A stretch of DNA of 64,000 nucleotides, from contig NZ_CP016474.1 of NCBI RefSeq assembly GCF_001693255.1, forward strand, positions 2,622,661 through 2,686,660, given 5' to 3'. The stretch comes from Picosynechococcus sp. PCC 7003. Lineage in GTDB: Bacteria; Cyanobacteriota; Cyanobacteriia; Cyanobacteriales; MRBY01. The notes under the pieces are model-generated. The model did no database searches, was not told the DNA's origin, and saw only the letters and a list, made by a program, of their open reading frames with translations. Positions 54,536 to 63,720 of the stretch are shown one piece after another; within the stretch, counting starts at the first letter, position 1; every line of letters starts with the position of its first letter. Position numbers and translations under genes: made by a program.

Positions 54536-56236
54536 TTAACCCATCTCTGAACTGGGGGCCGCAACACCTTCCGCCAAGTGGGGATAGATTCCCAGCACGG
54601 CATTCTTTAGGGCTTCTTCCCGCGACATTAAACATTTATCGGGGGGGAGCCGCTTAAAGAGTTTGAGTTTTTCCAGACGGCGGCGAGTTTGGCCCGCAGC
54701 ACCGACGATATAAACCTGACGTTCTTTGTCGAGGGCCTCTTCAATGGCATTTTCTAGGGCCAAGGAAGCGGTAACCCCCATGTGGGGCACTTCACCGATA
54801 TCAAAAACGAGGGCATCACAGTCACCCATCGCATTGTGTTCTCTGGCGATCGCCTTCGCGACCCCAAAGATCATCGGCCCACTGAGTTGAAACAAAAGAA
54901 CGCGGCCTTGGCCTTCATCCAACCAACGTTTTTCGGTGGCAGTCAGGCGAATATTATCGTCAGCATCACTGACCGTTTGGACTTTTTCGGACTGGAGATT
55001 ACTCATCCGTTCGATGGTGAGCACATTGGCCACAAAGACCCCCACACCCACGGCAACAATCAAGTCAACCAAGACAGTCAACAGAATGACGCCGTACATA
55101 ATGAAGGCTCCTTTGGGGGAGATTTCGTGGGCCCGTTTTAGGAAACTCCAGTCAATGATGTCAACCCCGACCTTGAAGGCAATCCCAGCCAATACAGCGA
55201 GAGGAATAGTTGCCGTTAAACTGGCAGCGCCAAGGATCACCACCAAGAGAACCAGGGCTCGCACCAAGCCAGACAGTGCAGATCGACCACCAGACTGGAT
55301 ATTTACCACAGTGCCCATGGTGGCCCCAGCCCCAGCAATCCCGCCAAACAACCCAGAAAAGAGGTTCCCTAGACCCTGACCAATTAATTCTTTGTTGGAA
55401 TTGTGTTCGGTACGGGTCAAGCTATCGGCCACGACGGAAGTCAAAAGGGCATCGATACAACCGAGCATCCCTAATACTGCCGCATCGAGAATCATTCTCT
55501 GGAATTCAGTCGCACTGAAGCTCGGTCGAACCAATGCTGGGAATCCGGCTCTAATTTCACCGATCCGACGGAGATCACTCACCTCTGGCGGAAAGACGAA
55601 AAAGGCGATCACCGTCCCAAGGACAAGGGCCACCAATTGGGGCGGGATCACTTTTTTGAACCGTTCGGGCATAAACCAGATGATCGCCACGGTACCTAAA
55701 GCTAAGGCCGTTTCGCCCGGTTGAATATTACTGAGTAATGTCGGTAAACTTTGGAGCGTGCCGATAACGCCGCCCCCCGGATTCGCCTGCCCCAGGAAGG
55801 GAGCTAACTGCAAAATGACCAGGATGATTCCAATCCCTGACATGAAGCCAGAAATAACGGTGTAGGGCATCATGGTGACGTATTTGCCGAGCTTGAGAGC
55901 GCCAAAAACAAGCTGGAAAACCCCGGCCATCATGACGACGGTAAAGGCGATCGCCAAACCTTCTTCTGTGGTGGCAGCACTGGCAGTGAAATGGGCAATC
56001 ACAGCGGTCATAACCACCGTCATCGGCCCCGTGGGTTCAGAAATGAGGGTCGGGGTTCCCCCAAAGAGGGCCGCAAAAAAGCCCACAAGCACAGCACCCC
56101 AGAGACCGGCTTCGGCCCCAGCACCAGACGCTACCCCGAAAGCTAGGGCCATGGGCAACGCGATGACCGCCGCCGTTAGCCCCCCAAAAATATCGCCTCG
56201 GATATTCCTAAAGTGAATTTTGTTGGTTATCTGCAT
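54536..56236 (-). CDS. bicA: Sodium-dependent bicarbonate transporter BicA (SulP family)
   Basis: BicA is a high-flux, moderate-affinity Na+/HCO3- symporter of the plasma membrane that feeds the carboxysome. The 566-residue protein has 12-14 helices in the first 430 residues, starting MQITNKIHFRNIRGDIFGGL, with the SulP signatures ALPMALAFGVASGAG and GTPTLISEPTGPMTVVMTAVIAHF. The C-terminal STAS domain (about 440-550) contains RVLLFQLSGPMIFGVAKAI and ALVFDIGEVPHMGVTAS. From memory the sequence and length agree with the characterised BicA of Synechococcus sp. PCC 7002. It stands first in the block with nhaS and mrp genes, a link made by Na+ economy. Confidence 0.96.
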   Translation of the reverse strand: MQITNKIHFRNIRGDIFGGLTAAVIALPMALAFGVASGAGAEAGLWGAVLVGFFAALFGGTPTLISEPTGPMTVVMTAVIAHFTASAATTEEGLAIAFTVVMMAGVFQLVFGALKLGKYVTMMPYTVISGFMSGIGIILVILQLAPFLGQANPGGGVIGTLQSLPTLLSNIQPGETALALGTVAIIWFMPERFKKVIPPQLVALVLGTVIAFFVFPPEVSDLRRIGEIRAGFPALVRPSFSATEFQRMILDAAVLGMLGCIDALLTSVVADSLTRTEHNSNKELIGQGLGNLFSGLFGGIAGAGATMGTVVNIQSGGRSALSGLVRALVLLVVILGAASLTATIPLAVLAGIAFKVGVDIIDWSFLKRAHEISPKGAFIMYGVILLTVLVDLIVAVGVGVFVANVLTIERMSNLQSEKVQTVSDADDNIRLTATEKRWLDEGQGRVLLFQLSGPMIFGVAKAIAREHNAMGDCDALVFDIGEVPHMGVTASLALENAIEEALDKERQVYIVGAAGQTRRRLEKLKLFKRLPPDKCLMSREEALKNAVLGIYPHLAEGVAAPSSEMG

Positions 56237-56569
56237 GGTTACGCATTTTTCAAATCAATAGTGAGCAAAGCTACTAGACAAACCATAAAGGATCTCCGGA
56301 TCGGCTTGCTGATTGTGGGCAAAGTTGCTGGCACAACAGCAACATAGTTTAATGTCTATATAAAATTTATTTTGTATTGATTAATATCTAACCATAGCCC
56401 CCTACCAATTGTCTCCATTGGGAAAACTATCTTTTTGATGAATTAGATAAGTTTTTTTTATGAAAAAGATAGGCTGGCGATCGCCCATGGCCCAATGGGC
56501 TGGGGGAGATTTCTAGGGTTCAAGTTACAATGGCAAAACTTTGTGGGGCGTCTAAGGAAAGGAAATGTT
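56237..56569. promoter_or_regulatory. bicA promoter region and spacer to the MltA gene
   Basis: A 333-base divergent spacer. The stretch 56347-56397 is very AT-rich and on the minus strand includes TATATAG-like -10 candidates and TTAGATATTAA-type partly symmetric LysR-like boxes (T-N11-A). A CcmR/NdhR-type regulator, which controls bicA-class genes in cyanobacteria, would be the natural candidate, but that is inference. Closer to the plus-strand gene there is AGGAAAGGAAATG as its ribosome site. Confidence 0.4.
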
Positions 56570-57718
56570 ATGAAAATTTTTTGGTCTGGTTTAACTATTG
56601 CAACCCTGGGAGCCTTAGCCAGTTTGGTCAGTCAGCCGGGCCTCACCCAGGTGCTCCAACCGACCACAAATCCAGGGGCGATCGCCTTGCCGGATTACGG
56701 TCTGTGGCAAAACCCAGAACGCCAAAAGTTACTAAATGCCATTGACCATAGCCTGCGTTACATCGATACCAATACCGCCCAAGAGGATTACACAAAGGTA
56801 CAAGTCCCCGGATTCAGTCGAGAAAAAGTGCGGCGATCGCTGGTACGGTTTCGACAGTTGGTGCAACAGTATCCCGACCCCCGTCAATTACATCAAGCGA
56901 TCCAGCAAGAATTTGTCTTCTATCGGTCTGTGGGCAAAGATGGTATGGGCCAGGTGGACTTCACCGCCTACTTTGAGCCGGCCTACGTCGCCAGCCCTGT
57001 CAAAACCAGCGAATTTCAATATCCTCTCTATCGTCAGCCCCCCGGTTTTGAAAATTGGTCGCAACCCCACCCCAGTCGCATTGCCTTAGAAGGCCGTGAT
57101 GGTATTCCCCCCAGCAATAGTCCCTTGCGGGGGCATGAATTGGTTTGGCTAAAAAGTCGCCTCGAAGCCTACCTGATTCAGGTGCAAGGTTCTGCCCGGT
57201 TGCAATTGACCGATGGCCGCACCATGACCATTGGTTTTGATGGCAGCACCGATTATGAATATGTCAGCCTCGGCAAAGAACTGATCAATGAAGGGATTTT
57301 TCAGCCAGAGGAATTGAGCCTCCCCAAGTTAATTGACTATTTTGAGGCGAACCCCGCAGAACTCAGTACTTATATTCCTCGTAATAATCGCTTTATTTTT
57401 TTCCAGGAAACCTTCGGGTCACCGCCCATCGGCAGTATTGGGGTGCCCGTCTTAGCAGAACGCTCGATCGCCACCGATAAAAGTATTTTTCCCCCAGGGG
57501 CGATCGCCTTTATTGCGACCCAACTTCCCTATCAGCGGGCTAATGGAGACTGGTTAAAACTCCCCGTTAGTCGTTATGTCCTCGATCAAGACACAGGTAG
57601 CGCCATCAAAGGAGCCGGACGGGTTGATATTTTCCTCGGCACAGGGCCAAACACCCAAACCCGCGCCGGTCTCGTTAATGATCCAGGAAATCTTTACTAT
57701 CTCCTCCTCAAGGATTAA
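56570..57718 (+). CDS. mltA: Membrane-bound lytic transglycosylase A (MltA)
   Basis: MltA cuts the glycan strands of peptidoglycan, leaving 1,6-anhydromuramic ends. I start at ATG 56570, preceded by AAGGAAAGGAA, giving 382 residues; a frame extension of 25 codons upstream is unlikely. A signal peptide (KIFWSGLTIATLGALASLVSQP) opens the protein. No lipobox Cys is visible, so it may not be a lipoprotein, unlike the E. coli form. The MltA domain spans about 120-290 (GQVDFTAYFEPAYVAS, ELVWLKSRLEAYLIQVQGSARL) and the 3D domain about 295-370, with GAGRVDIFLG holding the catalytic Asp. Confidence 0.9.
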   Translation: MKIFWSGLTIATLGALASLVSQPGLTQVLQPTTNPGAIALPDYGLWQNPERQKLLNAIDHSLRYIDTNTAQEDYTKVQVPGFSREKVRRSLVRFRQLVQQYPDPRQLHQAIQQEFVFYRSVGKDGMGQVDFTAYFEPAYVASPVKTSEFQYPLYRQPPGFENWSQPHPSRIALEGRDGIPPSNSPLRGHELVWLKSRLEAYLIQVQGSARLQLTDGRTMTIGFDGSTDYEYVSLGKELINEGIFQPEELSLPKLIDYFEANPAELSTYIPRNNRFIFFQETFGSPPIGSIGVPVLAERSIATDKSIFPPGAIAFIATQLPYQRANGDWLKLPVSRYVLDQDTGSAIKGAGRVDIFLGTGPNTQTRAGLVNDPGNLYYLLLKD

Positions 57719-57739
57719 GTCTCGCTCGATTTCTCGATC

Positions 57740-57772
57740 AAAAATCCCCCTAAATGTCTCAATCTAGGGGGA
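57740..57772 (-). terminator. Rho-independent terminator of the exported-protein gene
   Basis: TCCCCCTA (57745-57752) pairs perfectly with TAGGGGGA (57765-57772) around a 12-base loop. On the minus strand it is followed by TTTTT; it lies 25 bases past the stop of the minus-strand gene, and also close after the plus-strand mltA stop, where it may slow converging transcription. Confidence 0.8.
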
Positions 57773-57796
57773 CTGGTCTTAAGATTCAAAAGTTCG

Positions 57797-58360
57797 TTAG
57801 ATATCAACAACGGCCTTCGTTGGCGCTTGGAAATCTGCGCATTCCTTGAGCAGAGCATAATCTAGCTCACTGGGGACATTGATCGGCTGGAAGCCCGCCG
57901 GAACCATTTGCAACGTCGGGCGATCGCCACCATCGGCGACATAAGCCTTACCGACGTAGTCCAGCTGATAATCGTAAGCTACCTGCTCATGGGGATCGAG
58001 GACGGCTAAATCTAACTCGCCGTTGTTAATCGCCCCCGAAAAACAAGCATATTCCGAATTTACTTGATAAAAGACCCCTTGCACTCGGTTGTTCCCATTT
58101 ACCTGAAGCACCATGTAATCTTGGCCTAATTGTTGGGCAACGGGAGATGTTCCATAAACGAAGACGGCACTTTGCTGCTGGGCGATTAAGCGGGTATTTA
58201 GGGACGCAAAAAAGTTTTCACTCCGACTCAGGGCACGGTGTTCGAGGGTTGCCCCCTGGGCTAAATTTGGGGCGATCGCCGTTAGACCTAAACCCAGCAA
58301 CAGCGCCACTGGCCGGGCCACGAAATGACCTGCAAATTTTCTTAACTTTTGCCACACCAT
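57797..58360 (-). CDS. Exported protein of unknown function
   Basis: A 187-residue protein with a basic start and hydrophobic signal peptide (residues about 14-36; RPVALLLGLGLTAIAPNLAQGA). The mature part includes the blocks SAVFVYGTSPVAQQLGQDYMVLQ, VQGVFYQVNSEYACFSGAI and GELDLAVLDPHEQVAYDYQLDYVGKA, which look beta-rich. Two Cys (in EYACFSG and KECADF) could form a disulfide in the periplasm or lumen. I believe it is a cyanobacterial conserved hypothetical but cannot name a family. Confidence 0.75.
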   Translation of the reverse strand: MVWQKLRKFAGHFVARPVALLLGLGLTAIAPNLAQGATLEHRALSRSENFFASLNTRLIAQQQSAVFVYGTSPVAQQLGQDYMVLQVNGNNRVQGVFYQVNSEYACFSGAINNGELDLAVLDPHEQVAYDYQLDYVGKAYVADGGDRPTLQMVPAGFQPINVPSELDYALLKECADFQAPTKAVVDI

Positions 58361-58672
58361 ATTGCGCTCCCTAAACCTCTATCAACTGCTAAAAATCTCG
58401 ATACTGCCCTGAAAAATTTTCCAATTCCTGGATGACTGGCGAAAAATTTCTCTTGTGACTTTATTTAATTTTCTTATCTCTGACTGTAACGTAAATCGAA
58501 ACCTTAATGGAAGGGGAAAAAAGCCTTTCTTCTCATAAGTTTACGATGTGATTTTTTGCTCACAAAAAAAGACCCGGCTGGGTCAAGAAATGTAAATCTT
58601 CCACTGTGGTTGGGACGGGATATTTTTTACCGTAATCGTTAAGCTCATCATCGGAGGGACGATTTCGAGGGC
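58361..58672. other. Spacer upstream of the exported-protein gene and downstream of thioredoxin
   Basis: No gene is supported here. It contains the promoter region for the minus-strand exported-protein gene, AT-rich around 58441-58500, and the terminator of the thioredoxin gene at 58564-58584. Confidence 0.4.
58564..58584 (-). terminator. Rho-independent terminator of the thioredoxin gene
   Basis: GACCC (58571-58575) pairs with GGGTC (58580-58584) around GGCT; on the minus strand it is followed by seven T (58570-58564). It lies about 90 bases after the thioredoxin stop. Confidence 0.78.
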
Positions 58673-58996
58673 TTAATTTTGGAGGGCGCGGCGGATTTGT
58701 TGCATCAGTTGCGGCGCGGCAACGGCTCCTTCGATGCGGGAAACTAACTGCCCTTTGTTGTAGAGCACAAGGGTGGGATAGGCATGGACACCGTGGTGGG
58801 AGGCAAGGGCTGGATAGCGATCGCCATCTACTTTGACAATTTGAATTTCATTGGCCATTTGGGGACTGATTTCTTCGAGGGTTTTGCCCATAATTTGGCA
58901 GGGGCCACACCAGGTTGCATAAAAATCGACTAAAACAGGCTTTTCAGCGGCCTGTAACATTGCTTCAAAACTGGAAAATTGTTTTTTGACAGCCAT
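58673..58996 (-). CDS. Thioredoxin (y-type)
   Basis: A 107-residue thioredoxin with the active site WCGPC (residues about 30-34) within VDFYATWCGPCQIMGK, the buried Asp in VLVDF, and cis-Pro in VHAYPTLVLYNKG. The sequence after the active site (QIMGKTLEEI) and the absence of an m-type N-terminus suggest the y-type (TrxQ) of cyanobacteria and plastids, which reduces peroxiredoxins and similar antioxidant enzymes. Type assignment is inference. It is transcribed alone on the minus strand. Confidence 0.9.
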   Translation of the reverse strand: MAVKKQFSSFEAMLQAAEKPVLVDFYATWCGPCQIMGKTLEEISPQMANEIQIVKVDGDRYPALASHHGVHAYPTLVLYNKGQLVSRIEGAVAAPQLMQQIRRALQN

Positions 58997-59102
58997 GGAA
59001 AATAGCTCCGAAACGGGATTGCTAGGGGAATTGTTGCGATCGCACGACCCTAACTCCTATGATAACCCAGTCATCAAAACGCAAAGACTTTTGGAGAGAT
59101 AG

Positions 59103-59870
<768 letters not shown>

Positions 59871-59890
59871 AACGCAGCCTGGGCGATCGC

Positions 59891-60490
59891 CTATTTTTTC
59901 CGGAAGATGCCCCAATGTTCATCCCCTTGCCGACTCGGCACAGAGTTTTGAATCGGATCCAGGGCAAGAATGTTGAATTGTGGGGCAAATAATTGCCTTA
60001 ATTCCTGGGGGGTCGTGCCAAAGGGCGGGCCTCCCGGTTTGCTATGGGTATAGAAAATACCGTAGAGTTTGGCCCTTGGTTTGAGGATTGTCGCCGCGAG
60101 GGTAACGTAATCGGGGCGCTGTTCTGGGGCGATCGCACAGAAACAGGTATGCTCAAACAAATAGTCAAAGTGACTTTTATGACTTTTTTTGAGATCAAAA
60201 ATATTTTCTTCGAGTAAATTAAGAGTAACACCATGCTCTTGACTTAACGCTTTCGCAGCGGCGATCGCCGATGGAGCAAAATCAACCCCCGTTACCGAGA
60301 ATCCCTGTTTTGCCAAAAACACAGCATCATGGCCCTGACCACAGCCCAAAACCCCCCATTCCCCTTGGGGCGATGTCGATGTCTTTGCTAAAAAATCCTG
60401 GAGCGGTGGTGCTGCTTGGCCCAGATCCCAACGATGTTGAGCCATTTGATATTTTTCTTCCCAAAAATTTGTATCCCGTACCATCACCAT
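59891..60490 (-). CDS. SAM-dependent methyltransferase, TPMT-like
   Basis: A 199-residue class I methyltransferase. The opening TNFWEEKYQMAQHRWDLGQAAPPL and the SAM motif GVLGCGQGHDAVFLAKQGFSVTGVDFAPSAIAAA agree with the thiopurine S-methyltransferase group. DYLFEHTCFCAIAPEQRPDYV is the conserved substrate-loop block. In plants and bacteria members methylate halides, thiols or metalloids, so the substrate here is open. The true start may be the second or third codon (MVRDTNFW). Convergent with fabG, only 20 bases apart. Confidence 0.87.
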   Translation of the reverse strand: MVMVRDTNFWEEKYQMAQHRWDLGQAAPPLQDFLAKTSTSPQGEWGVLGCGQGHDAVFLAKQGFSVTGVDFAPSAIAAAKALSQEHGVTLNLLEENIFDLKKSHKSHFDYLFEHTCFCAIAPEQRPDYVTLAATILKPRAKLYGIFYTHSKPGGPPFGTTPQELRQLFAPQFNILALDPIQNSVPSRQGDEHWGIFRKK

Positions 60491-60668
60491 GGCCTAACCT
60501 TAAAGCTTCGTTGCAGAGCATAAATGAGTTTATTGAATTCAGTATTACACTTATTTTCATCGACTTTTCTGATCGAACTTTTCAGATTGATTGCCGTTGG
60601 GCGATCAGTAGTCCCTCATTCTCCTTTGTCTAATCATTTTTCTTTTCCTCCGCCTGTCCTACCGCAGT

Positions 60669-61793
60669 TTGCCCATGCAATATAATCCCGCTCTGATCAA
60701 AGCCCTTGGCGACATCGTCTACGAACGCTGTTTAACCTCAGGTGCAATGGTTTGGTACGGGGATTTTACGCGGGTTTTGGGGTATTCTGCCGCGGAAATG
60801 GGTGAAAATTCTCAAATTTGGCTAGATCGGCTCTATCCAGAGGATCAAACCAAAGTCTTGGCCACCCTAGAACAAGCCTGTACCCAACAACAAGCCTACG
60901 AGTTGGACTATCGGTTTCAGCATCGTGACGGCTCCTATGTTTGGATCCAGGATCGGGGGGTCCCCAAGGATGCTGTTGCGCAAGAGTTGGGTCAATTTTG
61001 GGTGATTGGGGTGATGCGTGACATTAGCGATCGCAAACAGGTAGAGCTCGATATGCACAATGCCCTGATGCGTGAAAAAGAACTCAATCAACTGAAAACC
61101 CGTTTCATTGACATCGCTTCCCACGAATTTCGCACCCCTTTAACCTCGATTTTGGGCTTTACAGAACTCCTCGAACAATACGCCCACAAATTTGACCCGG
61201 AGGCGCAACGGCGGCATCTACAGCGAATTAAGGGGGCGGCCCAACGGCTCCAAACCCTAGTTGATGATGTGCTTTCGGTCAGTCGTGTTGATGCGGGGCA
61301 ACTCACCCTAGAACCAGCGCCTATGCATTTTGAAGGGCTATGCCAGGACATCATCGAAGAGCTGCAAGTTGTGTTTGGCCATACCCACCCAATCCGGTTT
61401 GATTTCGCCCCCAAATACCAAGGCGATCGCCGCCTCTTACCCGTACTAGACGCCAAGATTATCCGCCATGTTTTGTCGAATTTACTCTCGAACGCCCTCA
61501 AATATTCCTTTCCCGGTGAAGCCGTCAGCCTGGCGGTTCGTTGCGGCGAGCAACAAGTCAGCATCACCGTCACAGATCAAGGAATTGGCATTCCCAAAAC
61601 TGATTTACCCCATTTATTCGAACCCTTTCACCGAGCCCAAAATGTCGGCAAAATTCCAGGCACCGGTTTGGGGCTACACATTGTGAAACGTTACATCGAC
61701 TTGCACAATGGTACGATTATGGTCGCAAGTCTCGTGAATTCTGGCACCACATTCCGCGTTGATATTCCCTGCTCTTTCGTGAGTAATCCATGA
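60669..61793 (+). CDS. PAS-domain sensor histidine kinase
   Basis: A 374-residue kinase. Residues about 15-125 form a PAS/PAC pair (YSAAEMGENSQIWLDRLYPEDQ and YRFQHRDGSYVWIQDRGVP). The HisKA dimerisation domain has His152 in DIASHEFRTPLTSILGF. The ATPase domain shows N-box LSNLLSNALKYSFPGE, G1 VTDQGIGIPKTDLPHLFEPF, G2 GTGLGLHIVKRYIDLHNG. No membrane helix is evident, so it is probably cytosolic. The signal sensed is unknown. The response regulator begins 33 bases downstream, so the two almost certainly form one signalling unit. Confidence 0.93.
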   Translation: MPMQYNPALIKALGDIVYERCLTSGAMVWYGDFTRVLGYSAAEMGENSQIWLDRLYPEDQTKVLATLEQACTQQQAYELDYRFQHRDGSYVWIQDRGVPKDAVAQELGQFWVIGVMRDISDRKQVELDMHNALMREKELNQLKTRFIDIASHEFRTPLTSILGFTELLEQYAHKFDPEAQRRHLQRIKGAAQRLQTLVDDVLSVSRVDAGQLTLEPAPMHFEGLCQDIIEELQVVFGHTHPIRFDFAPKYQGDRRLLPVLDAKIIRHVLSNLLSNALKYSFPGEAVSLAVRCGEQQVSITVTDQGIGIPKTDLPHLFEPFHRAQNVGKIPGTGLGLHIVKRYIDLHNGTIMVASLVNSGTTFRVDIPCSFVSNP

Positions 61794-61825
61794 CTGACGC
61801 ACAAGTCCCATGAGAAACATCTACT

Positions 61826-63634
61826 ATGGTTGCCTCCTCACTTTCCCCTACCATTCTCGTCATTGAAGACGAAGATTCCATCCGAGAGCTAATCGTTACG
61901 CTGCTCATCGCCGAAGATTATCAGGTTCTAGAGGCAGAAAATGGACAGATTGGCGTTGGGATTGCCATCGAAAATCGTCCAGATTTGATTATTTGCGACA
62001 TTATGATGCCGGGCATGGATGGTTATGGGGTCTTAGAAATTCTCCAAGCGGATCCGGAAACCGAGACGATCCCGTTTATTTTCTTAACGGCTAAAGGCAC
62101 CAAAGAAAACATTCGCCAGGGGATGAATTTGGGGGCCGATGATTACCTCACGAAACCCTTTACAACCTACGAATTACTCGACGCCATTAAAACGCGTTTG
62201 CGGAAACGTCGTTCTTGGCAAGGCTATTTCCAGCAGAAAAAACAGGCCGGCGATCGCCAACAAATCAACTACGCCGTCACCCACGATCCCATTACCCAGC
62301 TTCCCAACCAACTCGCCCTCCGGGATGACCTCAACCGCCTCCTCAAGCAGTGGGAACCGTTTGTTCACCAACAACTCAAACCCCATGAATCATGGCAAAT
62401 TCCGATTGTTTACCTGAGCGTTGATCGATTTGAAAAAATAAACGAACTCTTTGGGTATCAATTTGGCAATGTTGTCCTCAAACACATTGTGCGCCAGTTG
62501 GTGACGGTGGTGGCCGAGGATGCCTATTTAGCCTGTTTAAATTACACAGATTTTGTGGTGATTTATCCCCCCAGTTGCGCGGTGAATGAGGCCGAGCTCA
62601 ATCAAATGGCAGAGCAAATCCTAGAAGCCTTTGAGAGCCCCCTGACGGTCAATGGACAAAAGATCTTAATCAATTGGTACATCGGGATGATTACCATGCC
62701 CTACCGGGAATACAATTTTGATAAGTACCTCAACCAAGCAAAAGAGGCGATGGAGACGGCGCGTCAACGGGGTAACACAAACTACTATTTCTATTTCCAA
62801 GAAGCGCAAATTAATGCCAATCACCAAAATCTGCTTCTCGATGCGGATCTTTACGACGCGATCCAAGAAAATCAATTAACCCTGTATTACCAACCCAAGA
62901 TTAGTACCACGACTGGAAAAATTGTCGGTGCAGAAGCGCTCATTCGCTGGTTTCATCCCACCTTGGGCATGGTGTCACCGGCTAAATTTATTCCCCTCGC
63001 TGAAAAAAATGGTTTGATCACTAGCATTGGTGAATGGGTGTTTCGGGCCGCCTGTCACCAGGCTCAACAGTGGATGCAAGGAGAAATGGCCACTCCGAAG
63101 ATCGCCGTCAATCTTTCTGGACGACAGTTTTACCAATCACAACTGGTCGAAAATCTAGTCGAAATCACCCAGAAGTACGGGGTTAATCCGGCCCAAATTG
63201 AGTTGGAAGTGACCGAAAGTATTTTAATCTCGGATGTGGAATTGGCGATCGCCCATCTGCAAGCCCTAAAAAATTCCGGTTTTCCCATTGCCATTGATGA
63301 CTTTGGGACAGGCTACTCTTCCCTGAGCTACCTCCAAAACTTCCCCTTTGATATCCTCAAAATTGACCGCTGTTTTGTCCGCAACGTCGCCCATAACATT
63401 ACCAACTCCACCATTGTCAAACACATCATCATGATGGCCAAGCAGCTCGAACTAACCACCGTCGCCGAAGGGGTCGAAACCATGGCCGAATTAGAATTCC
63501 TCAAGACGCAACATTGTGACGAGATCCAGGGATTTTTATTTAGTCCGCCGGTGCCCGCCGAAAAATTTACAGCGATGCTCCAGGCCGACCAAAACTTTTA
63601 CGAACCGTGTCCAATCTCACCCGAGCCCGCCTAG
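61826..63634 (+). CDS. Response regulator with degenerate GGDEF and EAL domain
   Basis: 602 residues in three parts. The receiver domain (about 8-125) has the acidic pair in VIEDEDSIR and phospho-acceptor Asp58 in IICDIMMPGMDGYG. A GGDEF-like domain (about 160-340) has lost the signature: the expected GGDEF position reads NYTDF (in YLACLNYTDFVVIYPP), so it should not make c-di-GMP. The EAL phosphodiesterase domain (about 345-595) is intact: EALIRW at 370, NLSGRQF, ELEVTES, DDFGTGYSS, DILKIDRCF, AEGVET and EIQGFLF contain the catalytic residues. Its likely output is lowering c-di-GMP under control of the adjacent PAS kinase. Confidence 0.93.
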   Translation: MVASSLSPTILVIEDEDSIRELIVTLLIAEDYQVLEAENGQIGVGIAIENRPDLIICDIMMPGMDGYGVLEILQADPETETIPFIFLTAKGTKENIRQGMNLGADDYLTKPFTTYELLDAIKTRLRKRRSWQGYFQQKKQAGDRQQINYAVTHDPITQLPNQLALRDDLNRLLKQWEPFVHQQLKPHESWQIPIVYLSVDRFEKINELFGYQFGNVVLKHIVRQLVTVVAEDAYLACLNYTDFVVIYPPSCAVNEAELNQMAEQILEAFESPLTVNGQKILINWYIGMITMPYREYNFDKYLNQAKEAMETARQRGNTNYYFYFQEAQINANHQNLLLDADLYDAIQENQLTLYYQPKISTTTGKIVGAEALIRWFHPTLGMVSPAKFIPLAEKNGLITSIGEWVFRAACHQAQQWMQGEMATPKIAVNLSGRQFYQSQLVENLVEITQKYGVNPAQIELEVTESILISDVELAIAHLQALKNSGFPIAIDDFGTGYSSLSYLQNFPFDILKIDRCFVRNVAHNITNSTIVKHIIMMAKQLELTTVAEGVETMAELEFLKTQHCDEIQGFLFSPPVPAEKFTAMLQADQNFYEPCPISPEPA

Positions 63635-63720
63635 CTTCTGACCCTGACGCGAAGAAAGAACCGGAGTACGATAGGATTAAGCCTATTCCAATCTTTTTTC
63701 GTATCAGACATTTATTCACA

